Below are positions 1 through 7,876 of a stretch of DNA of 43,402 nucleotides, in pieces. A program made the position numbers and the translations under genes. Source of the stretch: Holophagaceae bacterium (GTDB taxonomy: Bacteria; Acidobacteriota; Holophagae; Holophagales; Holophagaceae); contig JANYAS010000131.1 in assembly GCA_025361205.1 (NCBI GenBank), positions 1 through 43,402 on the forward strand. Reading direction: 5' to 3'. The notes under the pieces are model-generated. The model saw nothing but the letters and a program-made list of their open reading frames with translations. It did no database searches and had not been told where the DNA came from. Position 1 is the first letter of the stretch; each line of letters opens with the position of its first letter.

Positions 1-90
1 AGGCGAGGCATCAACCTCCTTGAATGGCTCACCCGTGCCCTCCAGGCCAAGCTCGAAGGCCGGTCCGCCCCAGCTTTCCAGGCGCGATAG
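1..90 (+). CDS. C-terminal tail of a transposase, probably IS66 family (partial)
   Basis: The first reading frame is open from base 1 and ends at TAG 88-90, giving a 29-residue tail (GINLLEWLTRAL and on). The gene starts outside the window. Assignment rests mainly on position: it ends about 50 bases before a sequence that looks like an IS66-type terminal inverted repeat. The tail itself is too short to place in a family, so the product name is inference. Confidence 0.45.
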   Translation, partial: RRGINLLEWLTRALQAKLEGRSAPAFQAR

Positions 91-141
91 ACCCCATCTA
101 CGCCGGATTGCCTGCTATGAGGTGGGGGGCTGAACGCTTAC
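1..141. mobile_element. Right end of an IS66-like insertion sequence (partial)
   Basis: Read on the minus strand from base 141, the end begins GTAAGCGTTCAGCCCCCCAC. IS66-family elements characteristically begin with GTAAGCG at their tips, so 141 is probably the outer edge of the element. The left end and the 8-bp target duplication cannot be checked because they lie outside the window. Confidence 0.6.
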
Positions 142-175
142 GGAATTTTCATAAATCTAGGCTGTCGCTTACTGA

Positions 176-1876
176 CTACGGTGTTGCAAGGCCAAGGCGT
201 TTGAAGGCCTCGGCTTGGAGGGGGGTGGCCTTGGCGCAGCGGGTGAAGGTGGCGGCGCCGAGGCGGATGGTGGCGCGGGTGAGGGCGGCAAGGCTCTGCA
301 TCAGGCCGCGGTAGCTCTGCACGGGCAGATCGGGGTTGGCGCGGGGGCTGCGCTTCTTGGCCTTGGCCGCATCGCTGGGCTCGACGGGGGCCACGGGGCT
401 GATTCGCGTCCCGCCTTCTTCGTCGTGAAACAGGAGGCCTTCCCAGGCCCGGCGCAGGTGGCGCTCGACGTAATAGGCCAGCATGCACAGGAACAAGTGA
501 GCCTTCACGCGATCCTCCAGCCGGTGATGGATGGGCCGCACATGCAGGTCCACACCTTTCAGGCAGCGGAAGGCTCGCTCCACCTTGGCCAGGCTCTTGT
601 AGGTCGCCACGGCCTTTTCTGCGCTGAGGGCCTCCTTCGTTTCGCTGGTGCGCACCACGTAGATGCCATCGGTGGCGGCTTCGCGGGCGAGGATCTCCTG
701 GCGCCGGGCGTAGCGCAGGCCGTGGTCACCGATGTGCAGGCGGAAGTACTTGGCCATGCCGAATCGGTTCACCACTCGGCCCGCCGCGAGGCCGATGGCG
801 GCCTGCCCTTCCAGGGGCCTACGCTCCCGTCCGCACGCGGTGAGAACCTTCGCCAGTTCCTTCTCCGTAAGGGTGAGCAGATTCTCCCGCACTTTCTCAC
901 GCTTCGCTTTCATGAAGGGATTCATGCAGGCAATGAGGCGTTCGTCGGGGAACGAAGGATGCGTGATCTCGGCGATGCCGGTCTCGTCGAACAGGCTGGG
1001 CTGGATCACCTTCTCCAGCGCCAGCTTCTCCACCGCGCCGTGCTTGAGGGTGGTGATCCAGCCGAAGCCCTCAGGCTGGATCGAACCTTTGATCTGCGTC
1101 GTCGTCACCATCCCGCGATCGCCCACGACCACCACTCGGCTGAGCCCGAAGCGCTCCTTCAGTTTCTCAATCTGCGCCGGAATGGTCTCAGGGTCGCCCG
1201 TGTTGCCTTCGACCACCTCAATGGCCACGGGAACGCCCTCGCCGTTGCAGAGGAGGCCGTAGCTCACCTGCATCCGGTCCGGACGGTGATCCCGCGAATA
1301 CCCGAACTTCGCCAGCGGACAGGTCGTGCCCTCGAAGTAGCTGGAACTGAGGTCATAGAGCACCGTGCAGCCCTCGCCCAAATGGGCCTTGGCCAGCTTC
1401 TGCTCGATCGCCTCCTGCCGCCCTAGCAGCCAATCCATCGCGCCGTAGAGCTCGTCCTCAGTGGCTCCCTCTACACCCAATTCCTGCCCAAGCGTGTGCG
1501 GCGCCGCTCCCGGTTGCAGCGCTTGGGCCAGAGCCAATTTGCTGGACGGCGACACCACCCGTCCGCAGATCAGCGCCATCGACAGGTCCCGCTCCCGCGA
1601 ACGTTTGCCCGACAGAAGCCGCTCCAACCCCAGGCTTCGCGCTGCGCCCAGCACTGCGGCCACGTGCCCATGGGCCAGGCTTCCAACCAACTCCGGCTCC
1701 GGCACGGCACCCGCCAACTCCCCCTTCAACACCGCCTGCAGCGCCTCGACCTTCTCCCTCGGCCAATCCGAGAGGTTGGCCAGCGTGCGGTTCTTGACCT
1801 TGCCCTCCTCGCGGTAACTCTCACGAAGCAGGATCGCGGGATTGCTGCGGCGGTTGGGAATGACGGTGACGTACAT
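176..1876 (-). CDS. IS1634-like (IS4 superfamily) DDE transposase
   Basis: A 566-residue protein, full length for IS1634-type transposases. It carries a first catalytic Asp in TVLYDLSSSYFEG (about residue 170), a second in VVVVGDRGM (about 250), and a C-terminal signature matching the IS4-superfamily Y-(2)-R-(3)-E-(6)-K spacing in YKSLAKVERAFRCLK, with Leu in place of the usual Arg. It would cut and paste its own element. The ORF is intact, so the element may be active. No matching inverted repeats were found at its flanks, so element borders are not given. It lies directly beside the IS66-like end, making this corner a small insertion hot spot. Confidence 0.9.
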   Translation of the reverse strand: MYVTVIPNRRSNPAILLRESYREEGKVKNRTLANLSDWPREKVEALQAVLKGELAGAVPEPELVGSLAHGHVAAVLGAARSLGLERLLSGKRSRERDLSMALICGRVVSPSSKLALAQALQPGAAPHTLGQELGVEGATEDELYGAMDWLLGRQEAIEQKLAKAHLGEGCTVLYDLSSSYFEGTTCPLAKFGYSRDHRPDRMQVSYGLLCNGEGVPVAIEVVEGNTGDPETIPAQIEKLKERFGLSRVVVVGDRGMVTTTQIKGSIQPEGFGWITTLKHGAVEKLALEKVIQPSLFDETGIAEITHPSFPDERLIACMNPFMKAKREKVRENLLTLTEKELAKVLTACGRERRPLEGQAAIGLAAGRVVNRFGMAKYFRLHIGDHGLRYARRQEILAREAATDGIYVVRTSETKEALSAEKAVATYKSLAKVERAFRCLKGVDLHVRPIHHRLEDRVKAHLFLCMLAYYVERHLRRAWEGLLFHDEEGGTRISPVAPVEPSDAAKAKKRSPRANPDLPVQSYRGLMQSLAALTRATIRLGAATFTRCAKATPLQAEAFKRLGLATP

Positions 1877-1995
1877 GAGCCCATCATGGCAGGCAACTCA
1901 TGCTGGTTCAAGCATGTTACATGACTACACTAGCCCAATAATTGCATCCAAACTCGAGCCGAAGCCGCGCTGGGGCTGCGCTACAGGGGCTATGC

Positions 1996-2148
1996 AACTA
2001 TGGAACTTCGGCTTGGTCCCGCACGGTGCGAGTGCTGGAGGCGCTTGGGCCTGAGGATGTGGACTGGGCGCCCCGGCCCGGGGCCTTCAGCTTCGGCGAC
2101 CTGTTCCGCCATCGAGCAGGGCTGGGGTGCGGCCATGGAAACCCATGA
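1996..2148 (+). pseudogene. N-terminal remnant of a DinB-family protein
   Basis: The + frame reads SRTVRVLEALGPEDVDW followed by PRPGAFSFGDLFRHRAGLG. This resembles the first two helices of DinB/YfiT-like four-helix proteins, which often have an 'FS..DL.RH.A' motif carrying a metal-binding His. Similarity stops at about 2136 and the frame ends at TGA 2146-2148 inside the next repeat. The upstream end runs into the flank of the transposase gene. The rest of the protein is absent here. A C-terminal DinB-like piece lies at 3245-3388 on the other strand. Confidence 0.5.
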
Positions 2149-2252
2149 AAAAGATGAATGAACAGTGATGAACAGTGATGAACGGCGATGAAAAGCAGTT
2201 ATCACTGTCCATCACCGTTCATCACTGGTTCCCCATTCTTCTCATCCCTTCA
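2141..2252. repeat. Palindromic element A, arms of tandem 10-mers (GAACAGTGAT)
   Basis: The left arm (about 2153-2192) has three near-copies of a 10-base unit GAACAGTGAT / GAACGGCGAT. The right arm (2199-2230) contains the reverse complement. Weaker pairing extends outward to about 2141 and 2252. The loop is only a few bases. The remaining stretch to the next gene (2253-2414) shows nothing recognisable except a ribosome-binding site at its end. Confidence 0.85.
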
Positions 2253-2414
2253 TGCCGCTGGTTCTCTGCCGCCCTGGGACCCACGAGATCGCCCCGGCCC
2301 ATAGAAAGCAGGGAAACAGGCAATTGAAGCCATAGGTTGCCATTTGGGGCATGATGTCGTCGTTGTCTGGGTTCATCGCACTGGCGTTCCGTTTTGACTG
2401 AAAGGATCCCACCC

Positions 2415-3224
2415 ATGCCCGAAGTCAACGCCATCGTCACGCAACGCATCGATTCCGCGCCGGGGCTGATGATCCTGCGGGTGGCCCCGATCGGGTGGGA
2501 GCTACCACCTTTCCGGCCGGGCCAGTTCGCGGTGCTGGGGTTGCCGTCGTCGGCCCCCAGGGAGTCCGGCGCCGCGCCCGACGAGCCCACCCTGCCCCCG
2601 GACGCGTTCGTGCGCCGGGCCTACTCCATCGCCTCCTCCTCCCTGGAGCACCAGTACTTGGAGTTCTACCTGGTGGAGGTGAAGGGCGGCGCCCTCACGC
2701 CCCGGCTCTTCGCCCTGAAACCCGGCGACAAGCTGTGGCTGGGCCCCAAGTTCACGGGCATGTTCACCCTGGACGAGGTGCCCCTGGAGCAGAATGTCAT
2801 CTTCCTCGCCACGGGCACGGGGCTGGCCCCCTACATGTCCATGCTCCGCACGCACCTGGAGCACGACGGGAACCGGCGCTTCGCCGTGGTGCACGGGGCC
2901 CGGAACTCCTGGGACCTGGGCTACCGGGACGAGCTGGTGCAGATGCAGCGCCTGGCGCCGAACTTCCGCTACCTCCCTGTCCTCACCCGGCCCGCCGAGG
3001 AGCTGGCCCCCTGGACGGGCCACACGGGGCGGCTCCCGGCCTTCTGGGCCGAAAGGGTGCTGGAGCAGGCCTGGGGCTTCAAGCCCGGCCCCGCCGACAC
3101 GCACTTCTTCCTCTGCGGCAATCCCGAGATGCTGGAGACCATGCAACGCCGGCTGGAGGCGGAGGGCTTCACAGAGCACACCAAGAAGAGCCCCGGCCAG
3201 ATCCACCTGGAGAAGTACTGGTAG
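2415..3224 (+). CDS. fpr: Ferredoxin/flavodoxin--NADP(+) reductase, Fpr type
   Basis: A 269-residue FAD enzyme that shuttles electrons between NADPH and ferredoxin or flavodoxin in the cytoplasm. Visible motifs are the FAD-binding RAYSIASSS (about residue 72), the NADP-binding FLATGTGLAPYMSM (about 130), CGNPEM (about 235) and the C-terminal EKYW with an aromatic last residue typical of bacterial Fpr enzymes. The start at 2415 is chosen because AAAGGA lies 10 bases upstream. An alternative start 21 bases earlier has no such site. It is a single gene bordered by DinB remnants and palindromic repeats on both sides, so the segment may have been inverted or moved. Confidence 0.88.
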   Translation: MPEVNAIVTQRIDSAPGLMILRVAPIGWELPPFRPGQFAVLGLPSSAPRESGAAPDEPTLPPDAFVRRAYSIASSSLEHQYLEFYLVEVKGGALTPRLFALKPGDKLWLGPKFTGMFTLDEVPLEQNVIFLATGTGLAPYMSMLRTHLEHDGNRRFAVVHGARNSWDLGYRDELVQMQRLAPNFRYLPVLTRPAEELAPWTGHTGRLPAFWAERVLEQAWGFKPGPADTHFFLCGNPEMLETMQRRLEAEGFTEHTKKSPGQIHLEKYW

Positions 3225-3244
3225 CGGGGCCCACGTCCCGCGCC

Positions 3245-3388
3245 CTACACGATGGCCATGAGCAGCCGCTGGAACTGATCGAGGTGCAGCAGGTCGTGGC
3301 CCGCGAGCAGCTTCAGGAGCAGCACCAGGGATTCGGGCCCGCCCTCGCTGTGTTGGCCCGTCCGCGTGAGGTCGCGGCCAGGTCTAAG
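3245..3388 (-). pseudogene. C-terminal remnant of a DinB-like protein
   Basis: The minus strand encodes DLTRTGQHSEGGPESLVLLL followed by KLLAGHDLLHLDQFQRLLM and a TAG stop at 3245-3247. This matches the last helices of DinB/YfiT-like proteins, including the HDLLHL metal-ligand region. The 5' part is missing: upstream the frame runs straight into repeat B at about 3390. It is a broken gene, about 45 residues of an expected 150-170. Confidence 0.6.
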
Positions 3389-3389
3389 C

Positions 3390-3509
3390 CAAAAACGAAA
3401 AGCAGAACACCGATGAACACCGATGAAAGCCTCTGAGCGTCAAACCCTGGCTTTGGCTTGATCGGTGTTCATCAGCTTTTATCGGTGTTCATCGGTGTTC
3501 CGTTTTTCC
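3390..3509. repeat. Palindromic element B, arms of tandem 10-mers (GAACACCGAT)
   Basis: The left arm (3390-3430) carries AAAAGCA followed by two copies of GAACACCGAT. The right arm (3461-3509) is its reverse complement with three copies. The loop of about 30 bases is not repetitive. Read on the minus strand, the whole element including the loop aligns with element D at 4481-4612, so B and D are homologous copies in opposite orientation. Confidence 0.9.
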
Positions 3510-3582
3510 CTTGATCCATGGTTTCGCGGCTTCCTGCGCGGGTTTCGGCGTTTGGAAAGCCCCTGTCAGTCAGGGATTTAGT

Positions 3583-3657
3583 TCACCGGCGAGAAACGGT
3601 GATGAACGGTGAGCAGGAATAGCGTAGTCTCACCGTTCATCACTGTTCCTCACCGGT
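3583..3657. repeat. Palindromic element C, GAACGGTGAT-type arms
   Basis: The left arm CACCGGCGAGAAACGGTGAT with a following GAACGGTGAG pairs with CTCACCGTTCATCACTGTTC and CTCACCGG on the right. The stem is about 30 bp around a loop of about 15 bases. It is close in sequence to element A but shorter. Together with B and the DinB remnant it fills the 520-base gap between fpr and the hydrolase gene. Confidence 0.8.
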
Positions 3658-3732
3658 AGCTGTCTTTGTGAAAGCCTTCACGCAGTTGAAGACCTTTCCC
3701 CCGGTAGGTCCTGCCCCGCCCGCCGAGACTGG

Positions 3733-3738
3733 GATACT
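3733..3738 (+). promoter_or_regulatory. Candidate -10 box (GATACT) 6 bases before the start codon
   Basis: GATACT is followed by TTTCCC and then the ATG at 3745. No Shine-Dalgarno sequence fits in this gap. Transcription would start at or within a few bases of the ATG, suggesting a leaderless mRNA. Confidence 0.45.
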
Positions 3739-3744
3739 TTTCCC

Positions 3745-4458
3745 ATGCCTGAACCTGCCGACCCCGGCCCCCTGCTGGTCCTGCTCCCGGGCCTGGATGG
3801 CACGGGGGTGATGTTCGAGCCGTTCGTAACGGCTGCGGTGGGTTTTGAAACGAAGGTGGTGCGGTACCCGACTGCTCTCACGTCGTACCCCGCCTGCGTG
3901 CACTATGCCCGCACCCAGCTGCCCCGGGACCTGCCCTTCGTCCTGCTGGGGGAATCCTTCTCGGGCCCGGTGGCCATCGCCCTGGCCGCCGAGCGGCCCG
4001 TGGGGCTGGTGGGCCTGGTGCTCTGCAGCACCTTCGCCCGGAACCCCCGCCCGGGCCTGGCCTGGGCGGCCCGGATCCTTCGCTTCCTGCCGCCTCGTAG
4101 TCTGCCCCCGCCCCTGCTCCGGTGGCTCCTGCGGGGCGGGCACGTTTCGGGCCCCCTCAGCGACCTGGCTCTGGCCATGCTCCGGCAGGTCCCCATCACT
4201 ACCCTGAAGCAGCCGCTCCTGGCGGTGGTGGCCGTGGATCACACACCCCTGCTCACCCAGATCCACATCCCCGTCTTGGCGCTGTGCGCCAGCGACGATC
4301 GACTGGTCCCCCCCGCCGCCACTACCTGGATCCGGGACCACCTGCCCGCCCTCGATATTGCCACCCTCCACGGCCCCCATTGGATCCTGCAGACCCGCCC
4401 CGAGGCCTCGGTCCTAGCCATCACGGACTTCCTGAAACGCATTCGCCCCCGCCCATGA
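3745..4458 (+). CDS. Alpha/beta-hydrolase family protein
   Basis: A 237-residue cytoplasmic hydrolase. The opening LLVLLPGLDGTGVMFEPF carries the usual oxyanion-hole region after strand 3, the nucleophile elbow is GESFSG (about residue 70), the acid Asp lies in ALCASDDRLVPP (about 190) and the His in LHGPHWI (about 212). The order fits the Ser-Asp-His triad of esterases, lipases and acyltransferase-like hydrolases. The substrate cannot be told. It stands alone between repeats C and D. The translation start lacks a Shine-Dalgarno sequence and follows a -10-like hexamer directly. Confidence 0.82.
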   Translation: MPEPADPGPLLVLLPGLDGTGVMFEPFVTAAVGFETKVVRYPTALTSYPACVHYARTQLPRDLPFVLLGESFSGPVAIALAAERPVGLVGLVLCSTFARNPRPGLAWAARILRFLPPRSLPPPLLRWLLRGGHVSGPLSDLALAMLRQVPITTLKQPLLAVVAVDHTPLLTQIHIPVLALCASDDRLVPPAATTWIRDHLPALDIATLHGPHWILQTRPEASVLAITDFLKRIRPRP

Positions 4459-4480
4459 CGTTCAGCCGCCGAGGCAATTC

Positions 4481-4612
4481 ACAAAAAGCAGAACACCGAT
4501 GAACACCGATAAAAGCTGATAAACACCGATCAAGCCAAGGCGTGGGTCTGGCGCTCAAAGGCCTTCATCGGTGTTCATCATTCAGTTCTTGGTGTTCATC
4601 GGTGTTCCGCAG
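4481..4612. repeat. Palindromic element D, arms of tandem 10-mers (GAACACCGAT)
   Basis: The left arm (4481-4532) begins AAAAAGCA and contains GAACACCGAT, GAACACCGAT and a later AAACACCGAT. The right arm (4561-4612) carries the complement. The loop CAAGCCAAGGCGTGGGTCTG and following bases matches the loop of element B read on the other strand with only a handful of substitutions. It begins about 22 bases after the hydrolase stop codon. Confidence 0.9.
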
Positions 4613-4659
4613 TTGTCTTGTAGATCCATCCCTACACCCGCTTGGTATCCTTTGGCCCC

Positions 4660-6081
4660 GTGCCCACCCCCGCTGCTTCACCCCGTCCCCGGATCGCTCT
4701 CGCTGGCACCAGCAGCTTCATTGGGGCGGCGCTGTGCGAGGCCCTGGGTTCGCAGTTTGATCTCCGTATCCTCACCCGCTCCATGGCCCGCAAGGCGCCG
4801 CGCGAGCAGGACGAGCTGCGGCCCTGCGATCACTTTTCGCGGTTGGAACTGGCCTCGGCACTGGAGGGCGTGGACTATGCGGTCTACCTGGTGAACAACC
4901 GGGATCCTTCGGCTCGCCTGGACCAGGCCCAGTCCCGAGACATGGACCTGCTGGTGGCGGACAACTTTGCTTGGGCGGCGGCCCGCACGGGCGTGAAACA
5001 GATTCTCTGCCGTGCGCCGTTGGTGGCCAGTCCCGACCGCCCCACGGCCCGGGATGCCCAGGAGCTGGACGAAGTCCTCGCCTCCCGGGGGGTCCCCCTC
5101 ACGGTGCTGCACACGGGCCTGGTGGTGGGCCCGGGCGGCGAGCTGTCCCGGCTGCTGGTGCGCATGGTGCAACGCCTGCCCGTCATCTCCCTACCCCGAC
5201 TGGCCGAGAACGCAACCCGCCCCCTCAATCTGGGGTCCCTGATGGCCGCCTTCCAGCACTGCGTGGGGAACGCCGAGACCTTCGGCGGCACCTTTGACAT
5301 CTTCGGTCCCGAACCGGTCACGCTCCGCAAGATGCTGGAGGATACGGCCGCCCTGATGGGCCGCAGGACCCGCTTCGTGGCCTGGCCGGACATGCCCGAG
5401 GGGCTCTTCGCGGCCCTGCTGCGGAGCCTCAACCCCACGCTGCACCCGGTCTTTGTGGCCTACCTCCTGGAGCTGTTCTCCGCCGGAAGGCAAGGCGAGG
5501 ACAATCCCGTGCAGCGCGCCGCCACCCTCGATTGGACGCCGTTCCGGGAGACCCTGGCACAGTCCCTTCAGGCCGTATCGAAGGGCGTGCCCCGCCCCGA
5601 GCGGGTCCAGGACGACGAGGCCATCCGCCAAATGGGGCGGGTGCGCTCCATCCAGCGCCTGCGCCTGCCCGAGGGGAAGAATGCCGAATGGGTGGCGGAC
5701 CGCTACTTCCCCTGGCTGGGCAGGCTGATGAAGGCCTTCGTGACCACCGAGCGCCAAGCGGACGGCTCCTGGACCGTGCGCCAGAAGCCCGGCGGCTTCC
5801 CCCTCCTGCACCTGGCCTTCAAGCCCACCCACAGTTCCCCGAACCGGCGGATGTACTTCATCACCGGGGGCGCCCTCGCCCGGACACTCGGGGGCCGGAC
5901 GGCCCGCCTGGAGTTCCGCGACCTGCTGAATGGCCGGTTCACGCTGATGGCCATCCACGACTTCAATCCCGCCCTGCCCTGGTACTTCTACCGCTTCACC
6001 CAGGCCGTCATCCACGGCCTCGTCATGAAGGGCTTCCAGGGCTACATGGAACAGAGCACTGAGGGCGGGCCGATGCTCTAG
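4660..6081 (+). CDS. NAD(P)-dependent epimerase/reductase (extended SDR) with C-terminal DUF2867-like domain
   Basis: A 473-residue two-domain protein. Residues 8-300 form a Rossmann-fold extended/atypical SDR (IALAGTSSFIGAALCEAL near the N terminus, a GxxxFIG-type dinucleotide site; the usual Tyr-Lys pair is not evident), resembling complex-I NDUFA9-like and YbjT-like reductases. The C-terminal part, about 330-473, ends with the pattern GGRTARLEFRDLLNG and IHDFNPALPW, which recalls DUF2867-type domains found fused to such reductases. GTG 4660 is preferred: TATCCT (4646-4651) lies 8 bases upstream, as at other starts here. TTG 4642 is an in-frame alternative. Substrate unknown. Confidence 0.78.
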   Translation: MPTPAASPRPRIALAGTSSFIGAALCEALGSQFDLRILTRSMARKAPREQDELRPCDHFSRLELASALEGVDYAVYLVNNRDPSARLDQAQSRDMDLLVADNFAWAAARTGVKQILCRAPLVASPDRPTARDAQELDEVLASRGVPLTVLHTGLVVGPGGELSRLLVRMVQRLPVISLPRLAENATRPLNLGSLMAAFQHCVGNAETFGGTFDIFGPEPVTLRKMLEDTAALMGRRTRFVAWPDMPEGLFAALLRSLNPTLHPVFVAYLLELFSAGRQGEDNPVQRAATLDWTPFRETLAQSLQAVSKGVPRPERVQDDEAIRQMGRVRSIQRLRLPEGKNAEWVADRYFPWLGRLMKAFVTTERQADGSWTVRQKPGGFPLLHLAFKPTHSSPNRRMYFITGGALARTLGGRTARLEFRDLLNGRFTLMAIHDFNPALPWYFYRFTQAVIHGLVMKGFQGYMEQSTEGGPML

Positions 6082-6104
6082 CCCTACCGATGGCCGCGGG
6101 ATTG

Positions 6105-6174
6105 GTCACAGATGAAAACGGATGAACACGGATGAAAGGCGTGTGGTTCCTTATCCGTGTTCATCCGTGGCTCC
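6105..6174. repeat. Palindromic element E, arms of tandem 10-mers (GAACACGGAT)
   Basis: The left arm contains ACGGATGAACACGGATGAA and the right arm ATCCGTGTTCATCCGTGGCT, with a loop of about 15 bases. It lies in the tail-to-tail gap between the SDR gene and the secreted-protein gene, where a two-way terminator would be expected. Confidence 0.85.
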
Positions 6175-6197
6175 TTCAGCCCTGCTTGCCTGGTTCG

Positions 6198-7037
6198 CTA
6201 GTTCGCCCCTTCCTTCATGGGCTTGGGCGTCCAGTAGGCGGGGTCGCTGGCGACGACGAAGGGGGCGGGGAAGCTCAGCTTGGGGTTGAAGGCGAAGAGC
6301 TGGTTCTCCACGTAATTGACGGTTTCCGAGAAGACTTTCTGCATGGCCTTCCGGCCGTCCTCGCCCAGGGCCTCCTGGAAGGCTTTGTCGGCAGCATCGA
6401 AGGCGTCCATCTCCCCCAGGGTCTTCATCGGGCGTAGCACCACGTAGCTGGGCGACCCCATGCCGGCCATGACTTCGAAGAAGGCGAAGGTGGCCGGGTA
6501 ATGGCTTTTGTCATAGGCTCCCAGGGCCACCTTCACGGCCTCCTCGAAGGGCTTGTTCATGCCCTGCTTGATGCGGAAGGTGCGGATGCGGAAGTAGCGC
6601 ATCTTGCCGATCTCCACGTCCGGGCCGAAGCTCAGATCCTTGCGGTAGGCCCCGAGGAACGTACGCACGCCGCTGAGGTGCTCGCCATCCTGCTGGGAGA
6701 TGGTGTCGATCTCCTTCTTGAGGGCCGGCTTCGTTTCGAATTCGTTCTGCTTGGCTTCCCAGTCGGCGTAGGACCTGTAGCCCATGATGAACCAGGCTTC
6801 GGAGGGTCCCGTCAGCGAGTTCATGCCCATGTAATAGTCCGAGGACTTGCCCCGGGTGAGAATCTTGGTCCAGGCGGCCTCCGTCGCCGCGTGGGCCGCC
6901 CCGCGACCGGGCTTGATCTCCTCGCGAACGAACTGTATCAGCGGGGGTGGCGGCATGGGACCGCTTTGGGCGAGGAGGACCGGGGCCACCAGAAACACCA
7001 ACCGAGGCAGAAGGGCTGAGAAGGACGTTCGAATCAT
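6198..7037 (-). CDS. Secreted protein of unknown function
   Basis: A 279-residue protein. Its first 24 residues (positively charged MIRTSFSALLPR, then hydrophobic LVFLVAPVLLA, then AQS) form a clear Sec signal peptide, so the mature protein is periplasmic or exported. The rest is soluble and mixed alpha/beta, with two similar 'Y/M-aromatic-MGYR' and 'FFEVMAGMG' stretches that suggest a duplicated dimeric ferredoxin-like (ABM/NIPSNAP-like) fold, but this is weak. A good Shine-Dalgarno site (GGAGGTGGGC) precedes ATG 7037. The gap behind it (7038-7295) is AT-rich and probably holds divergent promoters. Confidence 0.72.
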   Translation of the reverse strand: MIRTSFSALLPRLVFLVAPVLLAQSGPMPPPPLIQFVREEIKPGRGAAHAATEAAWTKILTRGKSSDYYMGMNSLTGPSEAWFIMGYRSYADWEAKQNEFETKPALKKEIDTISQQDGEHLSGVRTFLGAYRKDLSFGPDVEIGKMRYFRIRTFRIKQGMNKPFEEAVKVALGAYDKSHYPATFAFFEVMAGMGSPSYVVLRPMKTLGEMDAFDAADKAFQEALGEDGRKAMQKVFSETVNYVENQLFAFNPKLSFPAPFVVASDPAYWTPKPMKEGAN

Positions 7038-7295
7038 GGATGCCCACCTCCAGAGGGCAGTCCCGATGCTAAGATTGTGATCGCCTTATTTCTAGTGAAT
7101 TATTGTTGTGAAGATTAGATTAGATCGTATTAATACCAGTTTTGTTATCAAGCACCAAACGGCTCGCGGGGAGAAAGTGAAGGGGCCCACCCCCGCGATG
7201 CTGGGGCCCTAGGCCAGCGGTTTCTTCCTGGAAGCGATTGCTTTCCCCCAGCCAGGACCCATCTTTGGGGCGCCTTTCCATCTAAGGAGGTCGCC

Positions 7296-7751
7296 ATGCC
7301 CGTAGCCAACCTGAAGGAATTCCTCAACACCAACGGGGTGCCGCACATCACCATCAGCCACCCCAAGGCCTACACCGCCATGGAGGTCGCCCAAGCCGCC
7401 CATGTCGAGGGAAAGGAGATGGCCAAAACGGTGGTGGTGAACCTCGATGGCCGCCTGGCCATGGCCGTCCTACCGGCCACTCAGCACGTGGACCTGGACC
7501 GCCTGCGGAAGGGCACGGGAGCCCATTCTGTCGCGCTCGCCCAAGAATGGGAGTTCCAGGCGGATTTCCCGGAATGCGAGGTGGGGGCCATGCCTCCCTT
7601 CGGGAACCTCTATGGCATGGAGGTCTTCGTCGAGCCCAGGCTCGCGGCCGACCAGGAGATCGCCTTCAATGCCGGCTCCCACACCGAGCTAGTCCGGATG
7701 ACCTACAAGGACTTTGACCGCCTGGTCCACCCCAAGCTCGTGCCCATGTAG
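7296..7751 (+). CDS. YbaK/EbsC-type aminoacyl-tRNA deacylase
   Basis: A 151-residue protein of the YbaK/ProX editing-domain family, stand-alone enzymes that hydrolyse mischarged aminoacyl-tRNA in trans. Family marks are EMAKTVVVNLDG (about residue 40-51, with the catalytic-site Lys), GAMPPFG (about 107) and the closing FNAGSH (about 129). Length is normal for a free-standing domain. The RBS TAAGGAGG is strong and well spaced from ATG 7296. The exact amino acid specificity (Cys-tRNA(Pro), Ala-tRNA(Pro) or other) cannot be read from the sequence. Confidence 0.87.
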   Translation: MPVANLKEFLNTNGVPHITISHPKAYTAMEVAQAAHVEGKEMAKTVVVNLDGRLAMAVLPATQHVDLDRLRKGTGAHSVALAQEWEFQADFPECEVGAMPPFGNLYGMEVFVEPRLAADQEIAFNAGSHTELVRMTYKDFDRLVHPKLVPM

Positions 7752-7876
7752 GGCCTGCCGCCCTACCCCCAACCCTCTCATCGGGAATCTAAGCCCTGGG
7801 CCGCTCCCACAAGGCAACAAATGGGAGTACTTCCCCATCCGCAACCCCGTTGCGGACAGGACCCTTCGCCTCTCCT

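Noticed and set aside
100..1900. TTGCCTGCTATGA (108-120) and its inverse TCATGGCAGGCAA (1884-1896) as terminal repeats of the IS1634-like element
   Set aside because: The left copy lies inside the IS66-like end, outside the presumed junction at 141, so the 12/13 match is probably chance.
2141..4612. CRISPR array
   Set aside because: Units are only 7-10 bp, tandem without spacers, in inverted arms, and no cas gene is present.
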